The notes beneath the pieces are model-generated. The model was given only the letters and a program-made list of their open reading frames with translations. It had not been told where the DNA came from and did no database searches. A stretch of DNA of 64,000 bases from Chondrosia reniformis (lineage: Eukaryota; Porifera; Demospongiae; Chondrillida; Chondrillidae), in the NCBI GenBank assembly GCA_947172415.1, contig OX359189.1:8012501-8076500 (forward strand), written 5' to 3'. Every line of letters begins with the position of its first letter. The stretch's first letter is position 1. Made by a program: the position numbers and the translations under genes. Positions 27,201 through 37,600 of this stretch are shown here, one piece after another.

Positions 27201-27412
27201 CAAATATCTACATATTTTATGCATACAGTACACATGAAAATTGAGGTATTGAAATTATAATTGCTCTATTCAGCCAAATTGTTCCCTTTAAATGTTCAAT
27301 TTCAAAATTTCCTAAATATACCAACTAAAGACGTCAATATAGCTATATATGCTCTCTGAGATATTTGGAGTTAGTTACTTATAAATTGACAAAATCAATT
27401 GTGTCAGTTAAG

Positions 27413-30400
27413 ATGAACATGATCAGGACAGAGACAGGAAGGCCACAAGTACTGTATTTACTTCTGTTCACAGGTACATATATATATAGATTCACATATA
27501 ACTGTTAGGTGTACGTATATATATGATATACAAGGTATCTATGGAATGTGTATTTATTAGTTCAGTATATACTGATAATCATCATAAAGCATAACTTAAA
27601 GGGAACCATTACTCAAATATATCAGACCAACTGGCTGATTGAAGAGCTAATACGTATAAGTTACCCTTTATACTAATGTTATTTATGATGGCTACTTCTT
27701 ATCTTATAATATTGTGTTTGGCAACAGTTTCTGCCAGTTAAGATAGCATTTTCTATTATTTGATTTGTTAATGAAGGAGTATGACAAGAATTTGAGTTCA
27801 GTAATGTCTTTCATGCTATATAAAATGTATACAGTACGTATGTACATGTGTACTTGAGGAGTATCCTTGATATAGCCAGTGATAATCTCATTTTTCTTTT
27901 GTAGCAATCTGGCCTTCTGTGTCTGGTTATGATGGTTGTAGTAAGGACAGACACATACGTATTTACAGTCAATGCTATGATCATATATTATGTATACATA
28001 TTATATTACTGTGTGTGTATATATATAAGTATATATTACGTATAATATGCAAACAGATATATATAATGCTTTTTATACATTCTATAACTACATGTTTAGT
28101 CAATTGTTTATGTGTATGACCTTACTTAATTGTTTTATTGTGTTTGGTTATTAATCTAGTTGATTATCATAATGTGAATAATTAGCTATATAAGAAGGGT
28201 TTTTATATTGATAATACTGGTTAGGGAATTAGAACAATCCATATAGCTGTAGCAAACAAAATAGAGTCTAGTTGTAAGTACAGAATGCATATTATGTATA
28301 TAGTAATAAAAGTGAAACTACTTTCTATCAAACTGAGTGTATGGGTATATGTGCCCATGCCTCATATATGAATCTCTTTCATACAACCCACTCCCATTCA
28401 TTACACCTTTCAGGTACCTACTCATAATTCAACAAATTAAAATGTGGTCTTATGTAATTATGTATGTAGTATCTTGACAACAAATTAAATGCATAAATAC
28501 AATGTCGTTGACAAATGAACATAGTACACATATACAATATATATACGTATATATACAAAACAGTTGCAGCTCTAGCTCTATTCATTAACTAGTGTAGCAT
28601 GGAATATCATACGTACATGAACACCGTAAATAAATTAGATATTTAGGGTTCATCACAATATTTACATTCTAATTAATGCATACATAGCATAGCTATATAT
28701 ATATATATGTCTTGTCTCTTTGCCTGAATGTATAATAATTATTGAATTATATAGTGTAAATGTAAATCATACATAATGTAGTACATTTATTTTGATATTC
28801 AGTTGGAAACTGCACAACCACATGTTTGGAGGTACAAGTGGCTATATATGGGGTCATTCCCACTCTGAGCGTAATTATTTTACTAATGGGAATTCTGTTG
28901 GGTTTTCAATGCCTCAGAAACAAGCGTAGATCTAGAATGAAGGTACGCAGAAAGAAATCAAGAAATGAAATGACAGAAGAGTTACAAGAACAGAGAAAAG
29001 AAGACACACCTGTAGAGAACACAAATGACGCTTTTGATGAAGGTAATTCCTCAAATTCTATATATACATGTAATATATTAGATGCTCGATATAATTGTCT
29101 ATATATACATGGACGTACCATATATATGTACGTATATATATACAAGATGAATAATCAGATGTATTATAATATATGTATGTATCCATGCAGATGACCTAAT
29201 TAAATACATAATATTGTCTTAAGAGAGAACTGTCTACATAAAAAGCTTATAATACGTACATACCTCCCAGCTCTCAGTCAAAATTGTATTTATGTGTTTA
29301 AATTCCTAAAACATACAAAAATATCCTAATCAAATCAGCTAGTCACTCTAGTTTTCAATACATGTAGGAATTATATACATACACATATAAATTCACTGAA
29401 ACTATATCTCTGATGACTCCAGCTTGTTATGTAATTTCTTTAGTTGAAAATTCTACAAATGAGGATCAATCTAAAGGCGCCGGAGAAGATAATTCTGGAT
29501 ACATGCTCGTTAACCAATTGCAACTGCATAACAGATCTGTCAGATTTGAAGGTTCAAATACCCTTCCACTTACAAGGATCCGGAGTCATGACAGTGAACT
29601 TCACTCAGTAGGCATAGGTCGGTGGTTGGTATGTACGTACGTAAATGTTGCTAAATTGCTTTCTAAAGTATCATATATATACATGTAAAATCTTATACAC
29701 CATTTTCCTACATACTGTGTGTAAAAAGCCTATAGGGGAACTACGTATAAACCTGGAGAGAGCTTTGGATGAAGATACAGGAGTTAGACTGTTATGGTAT
29801 CTCTACTCTTTAGACTGTGATCAGACTAGCCAAACAAGAAAGATATCGCTACCACAACCATTTCCATATGCACCTAAAACATCTTTAACTTTGGATCGTT
29901 TGTGTTTTGTTGATGAATCAAGAGCAAATTCATATCTTGCATCACAAAAGGCCAGAAATAATCTCACGAGGAGTATGAAAGAGGATTGTAGATGTGAGTG
30001 TTACATAAACCATATACAGCAAGATGCTATACGTATATATGTATACCTGCATCAGATCCTATGTACATTGACCTACGTATATACGTATGTCTTAATTTAA
30101 GTATATATTATGATAGAACTCCATGCAATCAAGTGACCCAAGTATTATAGCTTGGTTTAGATTGTGAGTTCTATTGTAATGGTAAGCATCCATTATGGCT
30201 TATGTACTTGTAGTCCTTGATCCATGCAAGATTACAAAAGACTACTATATATATATATACGTACTTATATAGATTTGTGCACATGGACTCCTTATGAAAC
30301 TGTATTATATAATATGTTTATTTTCATTAAACATACAGTATAGACATATTGTTACACAACTACGTCCTGTAGATGGTACAACAGGTGAACCTGTCTACAT

Positions 30401-30494
30401 GAATGTTTCAAAGCCCCAGAGAAATCCTGATATTCAAATGTCAAGTTCCCACCAAGAAGCCTATGTTGCTATGGGTCTTCCCTATTTCAAATAA
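27413..30494 (+). CDS. Small single-pass membrane protein with tyrosine-motif tail (adaptor/co-receptor-like)
   Basis: Not a family I recognise. Six exons join in phase: 27413-27473, 27905-27940, 28803-29042, 29444-29617, 29814-29993, 30373-30494, giving 270 residues. Residues 1-28 look like a signal peptide (VLYLLLFTAIW). The remaining ectodomain is only about 20 residues and has Cys32, Cys36 and Cys40. Residues 50-70 are the membrane helix (VIILLMGILLGF), followed by a strongly basic stop-transfer stretch (RNKRRSR, KVRRKKSR). The tail carries three motifs: GYMLV (Tyr132), EPVYMNV (Tyr239, pYxN Grb2-type) and EAYVAMG (Tyr261, YxxM PI3K-type), ending YFK. This is the layout of transmembrane adaptors or CD28-type tails. 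An R1 repeat sits just before the acceptor of exon 29814. The existence of the gene is well supported by five phase-matching junctions; function is inference. Confidence 0.75.
29690..29790 (+). repeat. Interspersed repeat family R1, copy 4 (intronic)
   Basis: AAGCCTATAGGGGAACTACG and GAGCTTTGGATGAAGATACA match other R1 copies. It ends 23 bases before the splice acceptor at 29813. Confidence 0.65.
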
Positions 30495-30642
30495 GTCCTT
30501 GGAATTTTTGAATTAGTTGATAACGTATATATACATACATACAGCAATATTATAGGAAGTAAAAATTATATGACTAAGTGTATGACAAAACCTTTATACA
30601 GTAAAAAATTGTACAATATAAAACACCTTGTATGTATGAAAA

Positions 30643-30810
30643 ATTTAAGATACCATTTTCCTATATGCTATATGCCTATTCTGTAAAAGAGCCTATAGGG
30701 GAACTAAACCTGAAAGAGTCTTTTCTTCCTTCTTTTCCCTTCTTTCATCTTCTTCTCCACTGGGTCAGACAGCCGTTTCTGGGAATTCCACCCTTCATCA
30801 GTGATCCTGT
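30643..30810 (+). repeat. Interspersed repeat family R1, copy 5 (longest)
   Basis: Runs from AAGATACCATTTTCCTATAT through AGCCTATAGGGGAACTAAAC and a CT-rich tract to CACCCTTCATCAGTGATCCT. It combines the 5' part seen at 1595 and the 3' part seen at 15196, and so defines the element best. Confidence 0.7.
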
Positions 30811-31241
30811 ATGTATATTCTAATTATACATACGTATATACGTATACAGTAATCTGGCTACTTTATTAAATATTACATATGTCATGCATAGCTCTCTATA
30901 TTATATTTGATTTATTTTATAGCATATATTATGTTGCCTATAGCAACAAAGTTGTATAGGGGTTTCATGTACGTATGTACGTATATAGGTTGAGTATACT
31001 AATTTATTGAGACTCAGCAACAATTGTATTTAAAAACAAATTGAACGTTTCAATCCGGAGGTCTTCCTCAGCATAATATATAGGATACTCATTATGAATG
31101 CAACAAAAAACCCTTATCCCTTTGAATATACGTTGGAATGTACATCCAAATTTTAATTATATACGTATACTAACTGAAAAGAAAAGGAAACGAATGTAAA
31201 AACATATCGTATTCTGTATAATATTCTGTATGCACATTCAA

Positions 31242-31247
31242 TTTATT
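31242..31247 (-). terminator. Poly(A) signal of the IgGFc-binding gene
   Basis: AATAAA on the minus strand, 53 bases after the stop codon at 31300. Confidence 0.6.
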
Positions 31248-31299
31248 GCTCCAATAAGTTTGGGCATTAGCAAAACAAGCTGTATGTGTCTGATCCTTC

Positions 31300-32723
31300 T
31301 CAGAACTTCCATTCCACTTCCTTGGGGGGGCCATAGGTCTCTCCGCTATACATCATATTTACTTTGATCATGTATTTGTGAGGTTTGATGGTTCTAAGAC
31401 GTCGCAAGAAGTATGCTCTAGTCACTGGATCCAGTTTTGTTCTCCTCAAGATAACCTTTTTGCCATTTGACTCATTGATATAGTAGAGAACCAGCTCGAA
31501 GGCCTTACAGAAGGGTCTTTCTGATTTTGGCACTGTCCAACTAATCACTATCCCAGCATTTGATCTCCGAACCACAAAGAGATGGATTGCTTTAGGAACT
31601 ATAATACATAAATGCATATATGTATACAAATATCAGAGTGTACAGCAGTATATACTCTTTAAGTTTACAGGGAGCGCCCGAGGCTTTAAAAACATGGCTG
31701 ACCTAATTACTTAATGCATTACAAATGGGTACAATTATAACAGTCTGTTACCAGCCATTTCTGAGAATAAGAGGAAGGCGTGGTCACATTAATGGCGAAT
31801 TACATAACAGTAATCTTACTAAGAGATTGATAATAACTTCCTCAATTAATTGATTTAAAGAAGCTGATCTAAATGTACTGTTAAATGGATTTGTGTAAAT
31901 GTATATATGTACATAATAATCTAGCCACAAGTATACATATATAGTAAGATTTTGAAAGCCATAAAAGTGAATAGGACGGAAGAAGCTATCTCTGGGAATT
32001 AGGCCCAGGAGAATTACCATAGCAATACTCTTCATGTATGCATATGTATATACCTTCACACGTTGCGAGCTGTCCATCCCATTGCCCATCATCTCCACAT
32101 GTGACACCAACACTACCCAACTTTGGAACATATCCTTCATCGCATTTGGCCTCTAGAATGGTGCCTTTATCTATAGCACAGGGTACATGACTTAAGCGAA
32201 CTCTTGAGGGGATCAGCATCCTAGGGCAGGTCTCTGTATAATATACGTATATATATATATAATGGTATATATTACATATACGTATAATGGTATATATTAC
32301 ATATACGTATAATGGTATATATTACATATACGTATATATATATACAACAATTAAAACTCCTTAATTACAATTTGCTCAGAACATGTGCTATCCATAATCA
32401 TATATAATATTGATTTATAAAGAAAATGTAAAGTTTTTTGTGCATAGAATCTAGTTTTAAATTGCCAGTGATCAAGTGTGCTTCAAAGACTAGTACTCAA
32501 TTTGATTTACATAGGATCTTGCAGTAAGTTGTAAAAATGTTTACTAATGGTGTACCAATTTAAACATGATGTCATCAAAACTGTAAATCACATATCCTTA
32601 TTATTACAATCCAATCATCACCTGAGAAGCTATATACCTGTACATTAACATTCATAACTATAATCAGGAGCTAAACAAAACAATATGTATATACAGTACA
32701 AGTTACAATATACTAAGATAATC

Positions 32724-32755
<32 letters not shown>

Positions 32756-34181
32756 ATATATAGATAAAAATAGAACGTTTATTTATGTACATACGTAAGT
32801 ATATATAATACTTACCTGACGAAGGACTGGTAACAGTATATCCATAGGAGTCAAACTGAGTTGTACCAAAGGCTGTTATTCCAAATTTTGCATGCGGATT
32901 GGAATGGTGCAAGTAATGAGATCCTGTGGTGATGTTCATAATTAGAAAAGTATGAAAGGTTGCCTCTCCAGAGTAAACCACTTGGTGATTATATGTTTCC
33001 AGCATATCCAAAGACAAACCCTCGTAAGAGATATCTGACAGTTGATAAAACTCAGAAGGTATGGTGATAGCAATTGTATTGTCATAAGGCCATCCATCAG
33101 CAAAATGGTAGGGACTTATAGCTACGGCTCTTGAAAAATACCATTTAGTTGGAGGAATAAGATACATATGAGGATCTCCCCTTCCATCCTCTGATCCTAT
33201 GGAGAACTGCATAAGAAGGATATCCATATTGGAGGAAACTGAGCAGGATAATCCTGTACTAATAGTGACATCCTTAAATTGCCCTTTCTGAAGTGTTAGA
33301 AAACTTTCTGTCTGATTTGTGCAGTTAAACGCAACCTGAGTACTATCCCTGTAGGCTGTCACACGAATTATGCTATACAGTGGCTGTGTGGGTGTCGCAA
33401 TGGCTACAAACTGACTCCCCCATTGTTCAGTAGGAGGTAATTGCTCAGATATAAAGCTGCACTTCCCTACATCATTTGGTATTTTCACGCATTCTTGGCC
33501 AGTGAATATGGATAGTGGATTATTGGATTCTATGATAGATCCAGTTAAATCTTGCATAGAAGTCAGAAATATTGTTTCAGTTTTGTTAATCATCACTGTC
33601 CGTGCTCTAGTTGCTCCCAGTGATTCTGATCCAGAGCTTGAGTTTAGTACTGATTTTACTGAGGGTGTTATACTAACAATAGTGTTATCTGTTTGACCCA
33701 CTATAGCTGTAAAAGACAAGTACCCTTCAGAGTTCAGGGGCCAGCCATATGTTGCTACATAGTAGGTACATCGGTTGTGTTTACAAGTTTTAAAAGCTTC
33801 TGTGCTAAAGACATGAAAAACGTCGGTAGAAAAATCACTTAGCCCAAAACTTCCAGCTGCAATCTGAAGTTCCATGCAGCTGTGAGACCTGATAACAATG
33901 CCTCTTTGACCAGCATTCAGCCCAATCAACGAGGGAATGTTAATCCCAGCAAATTCACCATGGTATGCCTGAGCTGTTAGCTCCCAGTCTAGACCAGGAA
34001 TTTCAACTGTAAACCACACTGCACTTCCTGGTATTGCAGTGGTAACAAAAATTGGAAATAGTTCTGCGGTGTGAAGTGGGTCCACAAATGTAAGAAAGTA
34101 TTCAGGCTTCCTTTCTTCATAATCTTCAGCTGAAGTAAATGTCTGGCAAAAGTAGAGCAATAAAATAAGATTTAAAATCAT
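31300..34181 (-). CDS. Secreted IgGFc-binding-domain / Sushi / FN3 protein
   Basis: Three exons join in phase: 32816-34181, 32054-32233, 31300-31598, giving 614 residues. Exon 1 starts with a signal peptide (MILNLILLLYFCQTFTSA) and an IgGFc-binding-type N-terminal domain of about 430 residues, seen in segments such as GIVIRSHSCMELQ, CTYYVATYGWPL, PLSIFTGQEC, LPPTEQWGSQFVA and GITAFGTTQFDSYGY. Exon 2 is one Sushi/CCP module with four Cys (ETCP, PCAID, VTCGDDGQWDG, ATCEG). Exon 3 is one fibronectin type III-like domain (GIVISWTVPKSE, YMIKVNMMYSGETYG) ending WKF-stop. There is no membrane helix, so it is probably secreted, perhaps with an innate recognition or mucus role; that is inference. An in-frame ATG lies 30 codons upstream, but the chosen one gives a clean signal peptide. 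Confidence 0.85.
32257..32340. repeat. 26-bp AT-rich tandem repeat, 3 copies
   Basis: Unit TAATGGTATATATTACATAT followed by ACGTA, in the intron between exon 1 and the Sushi exon of the minus-strand gene. Confidence 0.85.
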
Positions 34182-34612
34182 TTTTAGGGAGCGAGGAAGC
34201 TGGATCTCAATAATAGTGAGTTTATGGCTGCACTTAAATATATACAGGTGGGAGGTGGGCACCACCCCCATAATGGAGGTAATGTTCCAGGTGTAAACTA
34301 ATCAGACCTTATCAATATCCATGTACATATGGTTATCCATTAGTATTAATTGTTGACCACCTTAAATGGTCTTCTTTTGGACAATAACAGTCATATGAGA
34401 AAACCACTTGAATCATGTACTGCATGATCTCATGAGCACTTATTTGCCAAGGGGCTATGTGTAAACTTGCCATATGGTATGAATTTTCTATTGGAAACCT
34501 TTGAATTTGGGAATTACATCTGTTTGCATCATTTTATGGTGCATGACAGACTAATATATGGTTAATTTGGTTATAGTAAATGAATAAATTCAGACTGTTA
34601 TAATTAGCTAAA
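34182..34612. other. Divergent promoter region
   Basis: 431 bases between the start codons of the IgGFc-binding gene (-) and the LRR gene (+). No clear core elements are recognised; a shared bidirectional promoter is possible from spacing alone. Confidence 0.45.
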
Positions 34613-37600
34613 ATGAGTCTGAACTTCAACCACACCCTTACTGACAAGAGCCTATATGCCTTAATGGTGTGGATGCGTAACAATCAAATCCAGACCAGAC
34701 ATGCTTCGTCTCTACCACTTGATCACAATAATCGGGTCATATTTCATCAGTGTCATGACGTCATTGTTGTGAATTCAAAAATGGGAGAGAGAACTCAAAA
34801 GTTTGCGATCTTTAACAACTTCGATGAAGAAGCCAACGTTAAGACCTGGTCAATACACGATGTCGCACAACTTTCCAGAATTTCGGACGAGCTCACTGTC
34901 AAAACTGAACTGCTTACTCTGCAGTCTTTGGAGGTTGGTACTTCGCTAGCTGCAATTCGTCTGCACGAACTAGCTGCAGTTATAAAGAAGTGTTCAGCTC
35001 TTACTAGTCTAAACGTAGATCTTACTGAGGCGGACGATAGCGGGGCAGCTGTACTGGTAACCTTATTTCCACCAATCGGTTGTGCAAATTTGCAACATTT
35101 ATACCGTTTTCACATGGGCATCGAAAGTGGGTCGAAACCGAGTCGAACCCGAGTTAAATCGTTCACAAGAAACCGCAAAAGCGGGTCGAACCCGGGTTAG
35201 CGAAGCGAGTTCGACCCATGTACGAAGCAGGGTCGAACCCAGTTTAGCTCATTACGAAAGCGAGTTAAAGATGGCGGAGCGAGGACGAACTTGGACGGAC
35301 GACGAAGTGACTGCGTTATTAAGCATTTGGAGCGAAGAATCGATACAGCAGCAGCTCTTAGGTGCTGTTAGGAATGTTGTACCTTTTAGGCAGATAGCTG
35401 AAGAGCTGGAAAGGAAAGGATTTCATCGCGATTTTAAGCAATGTCGTGATAAAATAAAAGCGTTAAAGAAAACCTACAAATCGGCCATTGATAGGCTTCG
35501 AACTAGTGGTATTGGTGTCGAATCAGATGATGACCTTGAAGATCACAACATTTATGTGAACTTCAAGTGGTTTTGGGAGCTTCACTTTGTAATGAGGAGG
35601 AGAGCAGTAGTGAATCCCCCTTCATTGCTAGATACCTCCCAATTTTCCAGCCAGCTGTCACCAGGGGGAAGTTCATTTGATGGAACAGAGGACACAACCA
35701 TATTGCAGACTCCAGCAGCCAGTCCCATAGCCACTCAGCAGCCTGAATCATCAATGCAACCGGGGCCATCTACGCAACCGGGGCCATCCACGCAACCGGG
35801 GCCATCCACGCAAACGGGGTCATCCACGCAACCGGGGCCATCCACGCAAACGGGGTCATCCACGCAACCGGGGCCATCCACGCAAACGGGGCCATCCACG
35901 CAACCGGGGCCATCCACGCAAACGGGGCCATCCACGCAACCGGGGCCATCCACGCAACCGGGGCCATCCACGCAAACGGGGCCATCCACGCAACCGGGGC
36001 CATCCACGCAAACGGGGCCATCCACGCAACCGGGGCCATCCACGCAATCGGGGCCATCCACGCAACCGGGGCCATCCACGCAACAAAGACCATCCAAGAA
36101 GCGCAAGCTTACAAAGTTAGACAGGGTGGAGAAGTCTAACAAAGTTATGATGGAGACATTTGTTGCTGCACAAGAAAGAAGCCGGCAGGAAATGATGAAG
36201 TTGGAGCAAGACAGGATGAAATGGGAACAAGAGCAAGCTAAGAAAGCAGAAGAGAAGGAAGAAAGGTTCATGAGCTTAATGAAGGACATGCTAACAATGC
36301 TAATGCCAGCACCCCCACCAGTTATGCCACATTTGCCAGTGCCACATCCAGTGCCTGGTGTGCCCTGGCAGCTGCAGGATTATCCACCAGGTCCTATGAT
36401 GGGTTATCCGGCCGTTAATGATCATGCAGATGATGGTGAAGATGAAGAGTAGTTGTAATGTTAGCATTGTGACTAGACTAGTTTAATTTACAATACTTTG
36501 CCTTATATTCGTTTATATTAATCATTACTAAACAGTGTCAAAGTAGTCACAAAGGGCTTCCCTAATGTTCTGCCCAGTTGTACTGACTGTCGCAGCAGAA
36601 GATGTTGATACATGCGTTATTTCTTCTCTTTCTATATTAGATATCCTCTGTATCCACTCTTCTTCACATGTATCACCTTGTATTTCACACAGATTGTGCA
36701 ATACACAACATGCAGTCACTAGAGTAGGTACTGACTTAATGTCATTATCATTTCGTTTCATGAGTGACCTCCATCTCCCCTTCAGTCGCCCAAAAGCATT
36801 TTCTACTACCACACGTGAACGACTTAATTGGTAGTTAAATTTTCTCTGCTTTCTTGTTAAACCTGTATCAGAGAAAGGTTTAAGAAGCCAACTTTTAAGT
36901 GGGTAGGCAGGGTCACCCAAAATAACCAAAGGAATGGGTGTGCCACATAATGTTCTTGTCCAGTTAGGTAAAAAAATTTCGCTTTCACATTTTCTGTAAA
37001 GTCTAGAGTTAGCCAACACCCTGGCATCATGCACACTACCTGGCCAACCAACATAAACATCCAAAAATCTGTAATCATGGGATACTAAAGCTTGAAGTAT
37101 CGTAGAATGATACCCTTTCCGGTTATAATAATCCAATGGATTTTCCTTTGGAGCAATGATAGGTATATGACTTCCGTCTATGGCACCAATGCATTGTGGA
37201 AATCCCCATTTACTGAAGAAACCATCAACTATATTTCTCAACCCTTCCCCTGTTGGGATATCAATATACATTGGTGCCATATGTTGAACGATAACACCAC
37301 ATACATCATGTACAACACGACATACTGTTGAAATGCCAACTCCAAATAAGTGGCTAATGGTACGATATTCTATATTGGTTCCTAGTCTCCATAAGCAAAT
37401 GGCAAGCCTTTGTTCAACAGTAAGGGGTTTCCTAACAACATGTTGTCTTTGGAGGTAAGGTTTAAGTTGTTGGCAAAGGAATTGAAACGTACTCCTAGAT
37501 ATTCGAAAATTTTGCTTCCATTCTTTGTCACTCCAGTTTCCAGCAATGTTCTCCAAAAAAGATTGATTCCTTCTTTTACTCCAATGCATTCTTCTGCTCA

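Larger units (their letters stand above)
23262..27412. other. Intergenic region between homeobox gene and membrane adaptor gene
   Basis: 4.2 kb between divergent genes. Apart from the TATA box, an ACTAGTACATACA satellite and a pogo-like MITE, I see only AT-rich sequence with TATATA/TACGTA runs and no gene. Any cis-regulatory elements of the homeobox gene would be expected here; none can be named from sequence. Confidence 0.6.
30495..31299. other. Convergent intergenic region
   Basis: 800 bases between the adaptor-like gene (+) and the IgGFc-binding gene (-). Holds an R1 copy (30643-30810), an R2 core in reverse (31038-31078, GAACGTTTCAATCCGGAGGT) and a poly(A) signal for the minus-strand gene. 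No gene seen. Confidence 0.7.

Noticed and set aside
28906..29145. Reverse ORF of 79 residues
   Set aside because: Antisense shadow of the membrane-adaptor exon, which has phase-consistent splicing.
35735..36289. Reverse ORFs (Cys-Val-Asp-Gly-Pro, Met-Ala-Pro-Val-Ala-Trp and Arg-Gly-Trp-Pro repeats)
   Set aside because: Antisense frames of the 18-bp PGPSTQ array in Harbinger ORF1.
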